The translations under genes were made by a program, and so were the position numbers. DNA of 38,693 nucleotides, from positions 1 through 38,693 of the forward strand of contig JAAEOI010000238.1 of assembly GCA_024244665.1 (NCBI GenBank), in the 5' to 3' direction. The notes beneath the pieces are model-generated. The model was not told the origin of the DNA and searched no databases. It saw nothing but the letters and a program-made list of their open reading frames with translations. Source of the DNA: Bacteroidota bacterium. GTDB lineage: Bacteria > Bacteroidota > Bacteroidia > Bacteroidales > GCA-2748055. This document shows positions 25,882 through 35,531 of the stretch, in pieces. Position 1 is the first letter of the stretch. Each line of letters opens with the position of its first letter.

Positions 25882-26087
25882 TAATTACGCGGCCATCCGT
25901 GGAATTTACGTAGTCAGGCTACAGAGTCAATTGAGGCCTGTTCCACCGGTACTCTGTCACTCATGGCCCATTTATCAGAAATTCCTGATTCCCGGAAGCA
26001 GATTTCGATACTGGGGACGAAAAAACCATTCCGGGATGAATAATCCCAAAGAATGTATCACCCGTCAGACTACAGAAAATGTGATCA

Positions 26088-26147
26088 CAGGTGGATTCCG
26101 CACCCCCTCGGGTAAAATCACCTGTCGGCATACCGTAACAATACCTG
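26088..26147. promoter_or_regulatory. TACCTG-like elements upstream of the T9SS operon
   Basis: CAGGTG at 26088-26093 and CACCTG at 26119-26124 belong to a 7-base inverted repeat (ACAGGTG/CACCTGT). TACCTG follows at 26142-26147, about 70 bases upstream of the predicted -7 element at 26214-26221. Only one copy is a perfect hexamer, so this is the weakest of the four groups. Confidence 0.4.
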
Positions 26148-26190
26148 ATAAAAACAAGTAGTTCCCATATGTAATTGGGTGATAACACTG

Positions 26191-26221
26191 TTTAAACAGA
26201 AGCCATCCCCCTTTAGCTTTG
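26191..26221 (+). promoter_or_regulatory. Predicted promoter of the T9SS substrate operon
   Basis: TTTA (26191-26194), 19 bases, TAGCTTTG (26214-26221), matching TAnnTTTG. Transcription would start near 26228, giving a leader of about 44 bases before the ATG at 26272. Confidence 0.55.
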
Positions 26222-26271
26222 TCCCAATAAATGATCACTTGTGCATTCCAGGATTATATGTATAACAATTG

Positions 26272-29200
26272 ATGAAGAAAAAGAGAAACATCGTTACAAG
26301 GCTCACTCTACTGCTCCTCACGCTTTTTGGAGCAACAACAGGGATATACAGTCAGTGCAACGCTGTAATCGGAACCAATATCAATCCCATTTCGGGTTGT
26401 GAGGTATTGACCGTTCAGTTTTCTGACAACAGCCAGGGAGTGGTGAACCGTTCATGGGATTTCGGGGATGGCAGCCCGGCTTCCAATGCACAGAACCCGG
26501 CTCACAGTTTCGATGCCGGACAAGGTGATACCACCTATACTGTCACTCTTACCATTGAATGTAATGCCGGTTCCGAAAGTTCGGCACAGGAGACAGTGAC
26601 CGTGTATGCAAAACCTGCTATAGATATTCTGCAGGGAAAAAGCTCCCTGTGCGCAATTACAGATTCAGTATGTCTCAGCAATTTATTCCCCTATCATCTC
26701 GGTAACAACTACCTGTGGAATTTCGGGGACGGTACCATCTCCGATGAATATGCACCCTGCAAAGTCTATTCCACACCCGGGACTTATGATCTGGATCTTA
26801 CAGTAACTAATGAACATGGATGTGTCAACAGCGAAATAAAGCAGGATTTCGTGAACGTGATCCCGGTTCCAAACACTGCATTTACCGTAAGTGATGTTGT
26901 GGGTTGTAATCCCTTCACAATATACTTCACAAATATTACAGATACAGCGGGTACCAGTTACAGTGGGTGGTTGTGGGATTATGGTGACGGAAGTCCCGAA
27001 TTTCGTTCATACCGGTCAGAAGCTCATACCTACCTTGCTCCTGGCAAGTTTAATGTCAGACTGGGAACTTCCAACTCCCTGGGATGTTCCAATTTTTCCA
27101 CCCAGACCATTACTGTAAACAGATCTCCCGAAGTCATTTTTAACGCTGAATCACCCATTTGTCTGAATGAAGGTTCACTTGTGGATTTCGTGGGATCGGC
27201 CAGTGATACCGCTGAATTTGAATGGGTATTTACAGAAGCCTCACCCGCGACGGGAAACGATGAGGGACCTTTTATGGTCTCCTGGGAAACTCCGGGCATC
27301 AAGAAAGTGGATCTGAAGGTAACAGACCAGAATTGCGCTGGTAACGCTTCTTCAGATGTGGTAGTCAATCCACTCTCCACTGTATTTCTATCCATTTCCG
27401 CCAGTAGAGACACCGTTTGTGCCGGACAGGAGATCACCTTCACAGCTTCCCCCAACAACTATCTGAATTACCAGTTCTTTGTAAACACTACCCCGGTACA
27501 GAGTTCCCACCGCAATACCTATACGGGTTCGGGTTTCAGTGATGATGATAAGATCTATGTAAAAATATCGGATCATGTCGGTTGCACCGATTTGATCAGT
27601 GATACCGTTTTACTGACGGTTTTACCCACTCCGGTGGTCAACCTGGCATCTTCAGTACCCTCAAATACAAGTTGCTTTGGAACAGAGGTCATTTTCACAG
27701 CCTTACCGGCAGGATATGATGAGTACAGTTTCTACATCGGGAATAGCGAAGTGCAGTCTGGTCCGTCAGACACCTTTATAACATCCGATCTGACCGATGG
27801 CTCTAAGGTCTATGGAAGGGCTTCCTTTGCAGGTTGCCAGAGTACAAACAGCAATGGTATTCAGGCCACCGTACTAGATCCCCTGCCGGCTCCTTCTGTC
27901 AATTGTGGTACAACTACTGACAACACCATTGAATTTGTCTGGGAGGACCTCACAGGTGCAGTAGTTTATGAGGTGAGTCTGAATGGCGGGGCTTTCCAGA
28001 TGCCTGGATCGGGACCCGCGGGTCTGAGCCACATGATTACCGGTTTGAATATGGGAGACTCCCTTCACCTTGAGGTCAGGGCATATGACGGTTCTGAATG
28101 CGGTGTCGGACTGGTGTCAGAGCAGAAATCCTGCGTGGCACAGAATTGCGATCCCATATCTTTCGATCTGCTTCAGCAGGACTTGACTGTTTGTGAGGGA
28201 GAGCAGGTAATCCTGGGAATCAAAAAAATTTCAACAGCCGGGTTTTCGGTTTCATGGGACAATGGTCCGGCCGGATCGGACACACTCCACACCTATACAG
28301 CAGAACAAAGTGCATCTGTCGGGGTAAGCCTGATTGATTCGACACAACTGCAGTGCCCTTCGGTATCCAGGGAGATCAGGATCGGAACTGTTGGACATCC
28401 CACAGTGAGTATTCATGCAATCCAGGGAGATGAGATTTGTAAGGGTAGCGAGATGACCTTTATTGCCAGTCCCCCGGATTATGAAAACTACAAGTTCTTC
28501 AATAATTCCCTGATCGTACAGGATGGTCCTGGAAATACCTATACCACCAAAGATCCAGATGACCGGCACCACTATTTTGTAATCGCGTCAAACCAGGGAT
28601 GCATCGAAGCTTCTGACTCGGTGACCGTGTCCATCCTGAAACCATTGAGGCAACCTGTGGTACAGGTTGCAACATCGGATCCCTCTTCGGTCATTTTCAG
28701 ATGGAAGTTGATTCCTGGCGCCACTGCTTACATGATCAGTATCAACAACGGGGACCTCATGACTCCTACAAGCGGCCAGACCGGGATCAGTCATGAGGTA
28801 AGCGGTCTGTTACCGGGAGAGGCGGTTACCGCTTATGTCATCGCTCTGGGAAGTAGCACATGCGGAAACAGCGATGTTTCCCTGCCAGCCACAGGATTTG
28901 CTGAGCCATGTACAGGCATTGAATATAGCCTGAAAACAACCTATAACGCTTGCCAGGGTGATTCTATAACCCTGGCTGTCCGGAACATCAGCCTGGACAA
29001 CTACTCCATCAGCTGGGGAGGCGAAGCACCGGTACGGAAGAATACACGCGTGATCCGTGCGGAAAGAGACACTGTCATCCTGGTTGTTATCAACGATCTG
29101 GACAAGCCTGAATGCCCCGGAGCCTTAGACCTGATCAGGATCAGGGTTCATGAGATCCCTGCGAAAATGATACTGGAGTCCCTGGCACCATCCGATACGG

Positions 29201-31407
29201 TCTGTGAAGGCGACCTTGTAAGATTCTTTGCAACACCAGCGGGTTATGATAGATATGAATTCTATGACGGATTCAGGTTGTTGCAGACAGGATCAACTAA
29301 TGCATTTGAAACGGACCAGTGGATCAATGGTCATTTGCTCACCGTACTTGCAAAGAATAACTCATGTGCTGGGGAGACCAGTGATCCGGTGAAGACCTTC
29401 ATTAAAGGAAGGCTGAAGACTCCCCAGGTATATTGCGGATCCTCAACAGATTCAACCATAAGTTTCAAATGGGACCCCATTCCAGGAGCTGACGGATATA
29501 TGGTAAGCCTAGACGGGGACACATACGAATTACCTTCATCGGGACAGACAGCGAATGCGCATATGCTGTTGGGTCTGAATCCGGAAGATTCCAGGTCACT
29601 TTCCGTGGTGTCGACCGGCCCGGATCCCTGTGGCTTCAGTATACCCTCTGATACCGCGGTCTGTTTTGCCAGGACCTGTGATGAGATCAACTTCACACAT
29701 TCCCCCTATGATACCATTTGCGAAGAGGAGACACTTCTCCTGTCCATTTCAGATCTCAGTACATCCAATTATGGTGTGTTATGGAACCTGGGGCCCCAGT
29801 CAGGGGATACCACCATGCTTTACCAGGGTATATCCGACAGTTATGTTTTCGTGACGATGAAGGATCTTGACCAGCCAGGTTGCCAGCCTACAACAAAATT
29901 TTTTGATGTTAAAGTGCTTGAGCTTCCCAGGATCACCCTCTCTTCAAGCTCCGGAAATGATACCATTTGTGAGACAGAGGTGTTAGAGTTCATTGCCTCC
30001 CCGGCCGGGTATGACCGCTATTCATTTTACAATAGTAACATCACCCTTCTGCAGAGTTCCGGATATCATATTTATGAAACAGACACCCTGACCACCGATG
30101 TTTCAGTATATGTAGAGACAGTAAATGCAGGTTGCCACGCCCTAAGCGATACAATCACCACTCATGTTGTGGATCTGCCCCCGGTAAACCTGACAGCCTC
30201 TGCAACGGGTGATATATGCCTTGAACAGGAGGTATTATTCTCAGCCACCCCGGGATATGACCGCTACCTTTTCAAAGACGGGAACAAAACCCTGGCAAAC
30301 ACCAGGCAATCAGCAATCAACCTGCCCATTAGGAGTGAGTTTGTTACCGTTGAGGCAACTATGACAGGCGGATGTATGGTTCAGAGCAGCGACACCATTT
30401 GGTTCAACCTGATGCCTCTACCGCAGGCCAGGCTTGAAGAATCAACCGACTCTATCTGCATGGGAGGCCAGCTAAGCATTACCGTTGTTCCTGGTGATTT
30501 CTCTCACTATGAGTACCTTATGAATGGGGAGATCATCGAATCAGGCAGTAACAGCCAGTTCACCACAGAATACTTCCGAAGCACCGATACCTTGTCGGCG
30601 ATCATAACTGATCAAAACGGCTGCAGGAATTTCGTCGGGGACAAAGTGTCTGCTTTTGTGTGGCCCTCCCCTGAGAACAGGATTAACAGCCTTGTTTCAG
30701 GGATATGTCTTGGAGATTCACTGACCCTGGAGGTCGAATTCGATCCTTCGGTTCCAACCACCTCCTTCTCCTGGAATACGGGTAGCAGGGATACTACCAT
30801 GGTAGTGTCGCCCGGCGAAACGACAAGTTATTTTCTCTACTCTTTCTCAAACGGATGTACAAAGACTTCGGATACAATCATTGTGGAGGTTGACAGGGAG
30901 ACACCCGTGGCCTATGCAGGCGAAGATGCTACCATCTGTATTTTTGACAGCCTGCAGCTGGAGGCCACCGGAGGTATGAATTACCTCTGGTCACCCGACA
31001 GTCTTGTAAGCGATCCTTACAGGCCCGATCCTTTTGTCAGGGCCAGTGTCAATACGGAATTCATAGTCACGGTCACCAACCTTTACTGCATCGCTTCAGA
31101 TACAATGATCCTCTATATCGACAAGTGTCTGGATGATCTTAGCTCACCAGTACCGCAGATCATCACTCCAAACGGAGACGGTTCGAATGATTACTGGATC
31201 GTTCCTGATATTGACTATTTCACATTGAACAGCATTGAGATCTATAACCGCTGGGGTAGCTTGGTATTTATGGCACAGCCCTATGACAATACATGGGACG
31301 GGAGATCGACCGACGGCAAAGATCTGCCAAAGGGCACCTACTATTATGTAGTTAATCTGGGCAATGGAGCTAAACCACGGGTTGGATACATCATCATTCA
31401 TCGCTAA
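26272..31407 (+). CDS. Giant secreted protein with PKD/Ig/FN3-like repeats and type B T9SS sorting domain
   Basis: 1711 residues from the ATG at 26272 (a TTG three bases earlier is in frame but less likely). The signal peptide is about 1-28 (basic start, LTLLLLTLFG, then YSQC). Three PKD-like domains follow to about residue 285 (SWDFGDGSPA, NFGDGT, DYGDGSPE). Then come Ig-like domains with paired Cys (VC-G ... GC) and FN3-like domains, including three copies of a super-repeat of about 255 residues starting near 453, 708 and 962. The C-terminal 85 residues are the gliding-motility/CHU_C type B signal (ITPNGDGSNDYW, IEIYNRWGSLVF, WDGRSTDGKDLPKGTYYY). It is exported by Sec and then T9SS to the surface, probably as an adhesin. 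The PorP/SprF gene follows 12 bases later. Confidence 0.94.
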   Translation: MKKKRNIVTRLTLLLLTLFGATTGIYSQCNAVIGTNINPISGCEVLTVQFSDNSQGVVNRSWDFGDGSPASNAQNPAHSFDAGQGDTTYTVTLTIECNAGSESSAQETVTVYAKPAIDILQGKSSLCAITDSVCLSNLFPYHLGNNYLWNFGDGTISDEYAPCKVYSTPGTYDLDLTVTNEHGCVNSEIKQDFVNVIPVPNTAFTVSDVVGCNPFTIYFTNITDTAGTSYSGWLWDYGDGSPEFRSYRSEAHTYLAPGKFNVRLGTSNSLGCSNFSTQTITVNRSPEVIFNAESPICLNEGSLVDFVGSASDTAEFEWVFTEASPATGNDEGPFMVSWETPGIKKVDLKVTDQNCAGNASSDVVVNPLSTVFLSISASRDTVCAGQEITFTASPNNYLNYQFFVNTTPVQSSHRNTYTGSGFSDDDKIYVKISDHVGCTDLISDTVLLTVLPTPVVNLASSVPSNTSCFGTEVIFTALPAGYDEYSFYIGNSEVQSGPSDTFITSDLTDGSKVYGRASFAGCQSTNSNGIQATVLDPLPAPSVNCGTTTDNTIEFVWEDLTGAVVYEVSLNGGAFQMPGSGPAGLSHMITGLNMGDSLHLEVRAYDGSECGVGLVSEQKSCVAQNCDPISFDLLQQDLTVCEGEQVILGIKKISTAGFSVSWDNGPAGSDTLHTYTAEQSASVGVSLIDSTQLQCPSVSREIRIGTVGHPTVSIHAIQGDEICKGSEMTFIASPPDYENYKFFNNSLIVQDGPGNTYTTKDPDDRHHYFVIASNQGCIEASDSVTVSILKPLRQPVVQVATSDPSSVIFRWKLIPGATAYMISINNGDLMTPTSGQTGISHEVSGLLPGEAVTAYVIALGSSTCGNSDVSLPATGFAEPCTGIEYSLKTTYNACQGDSITLAVRNISLDNYSISWGGEAPVRKNTRVIRAERDTVILVVINDLDKPECPGALDLIRIRVHEIPAKMILESLAPSDTVCEGDLVRFFATPAGYDRYEFYDGFRLLQTGSTNAFETDQWINGHLLTVLAKNNSCAGETSDPVKTFIKGRLKTPQVYCGSSTDSTISFKWDPIPGADGYMVSLDGDTYELPSSGQTANAHMLLGLNPEDSRSLSVVSTGPDPCGFSIPSDTAVCFARTCDEINFTHSPYDTICEEETLLLSISDLSTSNYGVLWNLGPQSGDTTMLYQGISDSYVFVTMKDLDQPGCQPTTKFFDVKVLELPRITLSSSSGNDTICETEVLEFIASPAGYDRYSFYNSNITLLQSSGYHIYETDTLTTDVSVYVETVNAGCHALSDTITTHVVDLPPVNLTASATGDICLEQEVLFSATPGYDRYLFKDGNKTLANTRQSAINLPIRSEFVTVEATMTGGCMVQSSDTIWFNLMPLPQARLEESTDSICMGGQLSITVVPGDFSHYEYLMNGEIIESGSNSQFTTEYFRSTDTLSAIITDQNGCRNFVGDKVSAFVWPSPENRINSLVSGICLGDSLTLEVEFDPSVPTTSFSWNTGSRDTTMVVSPGETTSYFLYSFSNGCTKTSDTIIVEVDRETPVAYAGEDATICIFDSLQLEATGGMNYLWSPDSLVSDPYRPDPFVRASVNTEFIVTVTNLYCIASDTMILYIDKCLDDLSSPVPQIITPNGDGSNDYWIVPDIDYFTLNSIEIYNRWGSLVFMAQPYDNTWDGRSTDGKDLPKGTYYYVVNLGNGAKPRVGYIIIHR
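27632..29925 (+). repeat. Three protein-level super-repeats of about 765 bases
   Basis: Boundaries near 27632, 28394, 29158 and 29925 (residues about 453, 708, 962 and 1218). Each unit holds an Ig-like domain (C-G-EV-F-A-P-Y--Y-F), an FN3-like domain (W--I-GA--Y-VS-N) ending in an S-C/P-C motif, and a second Ig-like domain (C-G--I-L-I--IS---YSVSW). The units are similar in protein sequence but diverged in DNA, so the duplication is old. Confidence 0.75.
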
Positions 31408-31419
31408 CGGAAGGTAGAA

Positions 31420-32355
31420 ATGAAAAGAATATATTATCTCCTTTTTCTGATCATCCTGTCCTGTCCTTTCAGCAAAATGTCGGGGCAGAGTGAACCGGTC
31501 TACAGCCAGTATATGTTTGATAAGATTCTTATCAATCCTGCCTATGCAGGAAGCTCCAACTGGATGGTCGGTTCACTGAAATACAGGAAACATTTTATGG
31601 GGATTGAAGATGCTCCTGAAACTTCCCTGTTCACCTTTCATGCCCCTCTTCAGAAAAAAAGCATGGGCGTAGGTTTGAAGGCTGTATATGACCAGACAGC
31701 AGTCACCAACACTCTATCTCTGACAGGAGTATACAGTTTCCATATCGGATTTGGAAACGGCAAACTCTCTTTCGGGCTGGAAGGAGGAATGGTTCATAAA
31801 CTCACCGATTACAACGGCTTGTACCGGCATGATCAGGACGATCCCATGATCTCGAATGAAGCTGTTTCGGCCATAGTCCCCGATGCTTCATTTGGCATCT
31901 ATTTCCACTCCCGTGATTATTATGCCGGGGTCTCCGTCTTCCATCTCTTCAATACACAAAAGACAAGTCCCGACTACAACAGCCAGATGTTCCAGCTGGA
32001 GAGATCCGCAACTCTCATGGGCGGGTACATCTTTGACATCAAAGATATATTTACCATCGAATACGGGTTGATGGTCAGGTATGTACCAGAAGTACCGATC
32101 CTTACCGATTTCTTCATGAATGTTAATTTTTTCGACCGGATTACCGCGGGAGGTGCTTTCCGGGCCTGGGACCAGGTATCTGTCATGTTGAAACTTGATG
32201 TGACCAAAAGCATCCGGGTCGCTTACTCTTATGATATCAATCTGACCGGATTATCCAACTACACAAGTGGTTCGCACGAATTGATGCTCAGCTACGGGAT
32301 AAAACTATTACCTCCTGCCACAAGGAGAGAGGTTCATCCCAGGTACTACTTCTAA
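31420..32355 (+). CDS. PorP/SprF-family type IX secretion outer-membrane protein
   Basis: 311 residues. A signal peptide (about 1-22, ending SGQ) precedes the family start EPVYSQYMFDKILINPAYAGS, split here as EPVYSQYMFDK and LINPAYAGS. The body is a series of amphipathic strands (GVGLKAVYDQT, GKLSFGLEGG, DASFGIYFHS, VRYVPEVP, VAYSYDINLTGLSNYTSGSHELML), as in 14-strand outer-membrane barrels of this family. SprF proteins serve the secretion and surface attachment of type B CTD substrates, and the gene upstream encodes exactly such a substrate. The PorE-like gene starts on the base after its stop. Confidence 0.95.
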   Translation: MKRIYYLLFLIILSCPFSKMSGQSEPVYSQYMFDKILINPAYAGSSNWMVGSLKYRKHFMGIEDAPETSLFTFHAPLQKKSMGVGLKAVYDQTAVTNTLSLTGVYSFHIGFGNGKLSFGLEGGMVHKLTDYNGLYRHDQDDPMISNEAVSAIVPDASFGIYFHSRDYYAGVSVFHLFNTQKTSPDYNSQMFQLERSATLMGGYIFDIKDIFTIEYGLMVRYVPEVPILTDFFMNVNFFDRITAGGAFRAWDQVSVMLKLDVTKSIRVAYSYDINLTGLSNYTSGSHELMLSYGIKLLPPATRREVHPRYYF

Positions 32356-35300
32356 ATGATCAGATCCATGAAGACCAAATTCAAAAATATCTTCTTTCTC
32401 ATCCTGGTTATCCTGATCAATACAGTGAACCTTACTGCCCAGAAATACATGAATAAGGGTGACAAGTATTTCAACAGGAATTTGTTTGAGGAGGCCATCC
32501 CCTATTATCAGAAAGAGATTGAGAAGGGACCTTACCAGGCCAAACTCGCCTCACGTGAAAAACTGGCCGACTGCTACCGCCTGACAGGCCGGTTTTTCGA
32601 AGCTGAGGAGATGTATGAGTACCTCATGAAGCAGAATAAAAGGAGGAAAAAACCTGAGTATTTCCTCAATTATGCCAAGTCGCTTAAAAGCAGTGCCAAA
32701 TATGAGGAGGCTGCAGAGCAATTCATGATCTATATAGAGAAGGTTCCGGATGATCCCATGGGCCCGGTATTCCTTGAATCATGCTACCGGGCACAGGCAT
32801 GGCTTGATCAGGAGATTGAATACATCGTGAAAAATTTCGAACAGGTTAATACCCCAGATTCGGACTTCTCGCCTGTCTACTACAAGGATGGAATCGTATT
32901 CTCTTCCTCAAGGGAGGGCAGTGAGAAAAAATTCATCAGTCTGTCCGATGAAATTACGGTTATACGGATGGACCTCTATTTCCAGAATCTGCTCCGGGAC
33001 CAGGGAGAGTATAAAGAGATCGTGGGACTGAAAGATCTGAATTCCCACCTGCACGATGCAGCCCCCACCTTCAGCAAAGACGGGTCCGAGGTATACTTCT
33101 CCAGGTCAATCACCGGCAAGAAAGACAAAAAAACAAACTCCATAATGAATTCCCTCCAGATATTTCACAGCAGCATGGAGCCCGACGGTAGCTGGAGAGA
33201 ACCCCGGAGTGCTTTTGATTTTAACAGCACTACATACTCTGTCGGCCAGCCCAGTTTATCCTCTGATGGGAAGAAAATATATTTTGTGTCAGACATGCCT
33301 GGCGGATACGGCGGAACGGATATCTATTACTGTGAAAAGCAAAAAAACAATAGCTGGGGAGAGCCGAAAAATCTTGGTGAAGAGGTTAATAGCTTCGGGC
33401 ATGAACTTTTCCCATATATCCATGGCACAGATACGCTCTATTTTTCATCCGATACACACCCCGGAATGGGGAAACTCGATCTGTTCAGGAGTGTTAGAGA
33501 TGGAAAGCGCTGGAAGGAGATCTCAAATCTGAAACCTCCTCTAAATTCCATCGGAAACGATTTCGGAATTACCATGAACCAGAACCAGGAGACGGGGTTT
33601 TTCAGCAGTGACAGGTTTAACGGAACCGGGGCTGAAGACATCTACAGTTTTATGAAATTCAGGCCCACGGAACTAATGGTATGCGGGGATGAATTGCGCA
33701 TTCCGGATAGTGAGTTATATGATGGGATCACTCATAAGATAAAAGAGAAGGAGGCAGAAGAACAGGAAATTATGCAGGCCCAGGATGGTCAATTCACTTA
33801 TCCGGTAGAAACCGGGAAAGTCTATGAACTGGTATCGAGGAAGGATGGATTTTTTCATAACAAGATATACCTGGTTATGAGGGCCGGAAGCGGAGGACAG
33901 GCAGTCTCCACGATAATTTCAAAGAACCATCCTGTAAGGGTAAGCCGGCTATTTATAGAGCAGGAGACCAGTACAGTGAACAGAACAGGAGGTCGTACGG
34001 ATACTGTCCTGGTAGAAAAACCATTAAAGGACAATCTTGTAACACTGATGACCGATGAAGAAAAGATTGAGGAAGGTGTGACAGATGCCTCAGGCCTGGT
34101 GTTATTCAGTACCATTCTGGAAGCAGGCCCAGCATATCACATTGAAGCCCATATGTCAGAACAGGCCAGGGAGCTGCATGTCAAAGCAGGTAAAACAGAG
34201 ATTTCAGGAGAGGTGAGGTACCAGGAGACCGGCTTATTGGTAGAAGGGGCCAGAATTCTGCTGCTGGAAGATGGTTTTCCCGAACAAGAAGTTACGACAA
34301 GTGCAAATGGTGAATTCAGATTTATGGCCGCACCCGACAGGAAGTTTTCAGTGCTGGCAGCAAAGGAAGGTTATCCGCACGAGGAACTCCCGGTACCCGA
34401 CCTTTCCAAGGGTAAGGCGGGTGGAATTATACTGGTGCTGCAGAAAAAAGGAGAAACAACCACTTCAGAGAATAAGGCCGTCGTTAGCGTGACGGCATAT
34501 AATCCCATGAAAGCCAGCGTGACCATTATAGGAACTGTTCGGGACGAGCAAAGCGCAAAATCCCTTGAAGGAAGTCTGGTCTATTTACTTGAAGACGGAT
34601 TTCCCGAGCAGGAAGTAAAGACCGGGGCAGATGGTGAATTTAGTTTCAAAATGACTCCGGGAATGGATTATGCCCTGCTAGCTGTGAAACGGGGTTATTT
34701 CTACCAATCGGTAGAGCTTTCTCCAAAAAACCCGGACAACATAAGCGAAAAAAGGATCGATATCGGTTTGTCACTTATTAAGGAGGAGAGGGTTGTGCAG
34801 TTGGATCAGATGTCTTTTGCCGACGACGGCACAACACTTCAGACCGGGTCCATGAAGGAACTATTCAAACTGAAAGAGTTCATGAAGATCAATCCCTCAT
34901 TAAGAATTGAAGTTGGCGCCTTTTCCGGAGGCAACCTGGGAGCGGATAAAAGCCGGAAAGTATCACAGATGAGGGCCGAGTCGGTTTGCAGCTACCTGAA
35001 AAAGAACAGTATAGGCCAGGACCGGGTTTGGGCCAGGGGACTCGGAAGCTCCGATCATGAATATGGTGCCGGGGACCCGGACATTAAGTCAGACATGATT
35101 GTGGGGTTCCAGGTGCTTGGCAAAGGTCCCCAAATATCCGCTGCCGCCGATACAGAGCTTACAGAGGCAAGCCTGACCCAGGCCGACACCGTCTGGAACA
35201 TTATTTTCAGTGTACAGATCGGGGCATACCGCAAAACGGTCAAGAGTTCATTAGTGGAGAAATACCGGAAGATTGCGGGCGATAACAGGTTTAACCAGTT

Positions 35301-35499
35301 CACCGACAATCGGGGACTCACCCTGTTCCAGGTAGGTGGACTATTTGAATTCGGTGAAGCGGACAAGCTTAGGAATGAGATGCTCGAAAAGGGGATCCAG
35401 GAGGCATTTGTGGTGGCCTACAACAATGATGAAAGAATGTCGATCACCAAGGCCCGAAGGGTAACACGCGACCCCCTGCTTACAATAATAGACCCCTGA
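32356..35499 (+). CDS. PorE-like OmpA-family protein: TPR, beta-propeller, CRD, OmpA, SPOR
   Basis: 1047 residues. An uncleaved or cleaved signal (hydrophobic FFLILVILINTVNLTAQ after a basic start; a second Met at residue 5 is possible) is followed by TPR helices (about 35-150), PD40-like propeller blades (about 165-430: DFSPVYYKDGIVFSS, PTFSKDGSEVYFS, PSLSSDGKKIYFVS), two carboxypeptidase-regulatory-like domains (about 620-700 and 720-800, both with LLEDGFPEQEV), an OmpA peptidoglycan-binding domain (about 815-925) and a C-terminal SPOR domain (about 950-1040). PorE anchors T9SS to peptidoglycan; the added SPOR and second CRD make this longer than PorE of Porphyromonas. Confidence 0.92.
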   Translation: MIRSMKTKFKNIFFLILVILINTVNLTAQKYMNKGDKYFNRNLFEEAIPYYQKEIEKGPYQAKLASREKLADCYRLTGRFFEAEEMYEYLMKQNKRRKKPEYFLNYAKSLKSSAKYEEAAEQFMIYIEKVPDDPMGPVFLESCYRAQAWLDQEIEYIVKNFEQVNTPDSDFSPVYYKDGIVFSSSREGSEKKFISLSDEITVIRMDLYFQNLLRDQGEYKEIVGLKDLNSHLHDAAPTFSKDGSEVYFSRSITGKKDKKTNSIMNSLQIFHSSMEPDGSWREPRSAFDFNSTTYSVGQPSLSSDGKKIYFVSDMPGGYGGTDIYYCEKQKNNSWGEPKNLGEEVNSFGHELFPYIHGTDTLYFSSDTHPGMGKLDLFRSVRDGKRWKEISNLKPPLNSIGNDFGITMNQNQETGFFSSDRFNGTGAEDIYSFMKFRPTELMVCGDELRIPDSELYDGITHKIKEKEAEEQEIMQAQDGQFTYPVETGKVYELVSRKDGFFHNKIYLVMRAGSGGQAVSTIISKNHPVRVSRLFIEQETSTVNRTGGRTDTVLVEKPLKDNLVTLMTDEEKIEEGVTDASGLVLFSTILEAGPAYHIEAHMSEQARELHVKAGKTEISGEVRYQETGLLVEGARILLLEDGFPEQEVTTSANGEFRFMAAPDRKFSVLAAKEGYPHEELPVPDLSKGKAGGIILVLQKKGETTTSENKAVVSVTAYNPMKASVTIIGTVRDEQSAKSLEGSLVYLLEDGFPEQEVKTGADGEFSFKMTPGMDYALLAVKRGYFYQSVELSPKNPDNISEKRIDIGLSLIKEERVVQLDQMSFADDGTTLQTGSMKELFKLKEFMKINPSLRIEVGAFSGGNLGADKSRKVSQMRAESVCSYLKKNSIGQDRVWARGLGSSDHEYGAGDPDIKSDMIVGFQVLGKGPQISAAADTELTEASLTQADTVWNIIFSVQIGAYRKTVKSSLVEKYRKIAGDNRFNQFTDNRGLTLFQVGGLFEFGEADKLRNEMLEKGIQEAFVVAYNNDERMSITKARRVTRDPLLTIIDP

Positions 35500-35531
35500 A
35501 AGATAAGAATAATACAAATGATCTAAATTCA

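Larger units (their letters stand above)
25698..26271. other. Divergent regulatory region between lipoprotein and T9SS operons
   Basis: This 574-base region has no convincing gene. It holds predicted promoters on both strands and two groups of TACCTG-type elements (entered separately). Other short repeats: inverted TCCCGGAA/TTCCGGGA at 25990-25997 and 26029-26036; inverted ACAGAGT/ACTCTGT at 25921-25927 and 25951-25957; a near-direct repeat GTCAG-CTACAGA at 25913-25925 and 26064-26076. I see no terminator with a U-tract. Confidence 0.6.

Noticed and set aside
25990..26036. Stem-loop TCCCGGAA/TTCCGGGA as a structured RNA or terminator
   Set aside because: The 31-base loop and lack of a U-tract or conserved pattern do not support either.
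25602..26188. Open frames on both strands in the divergent intergenic region
   Set aside because: They overlap promoters, operators and each other, and resemble no protein; treated as non-coding.
26269..26271. TTG start for the giant secreted protein
   Set aside because: An ATG follows immediately at 26272 and gives a typical signal peptide start.
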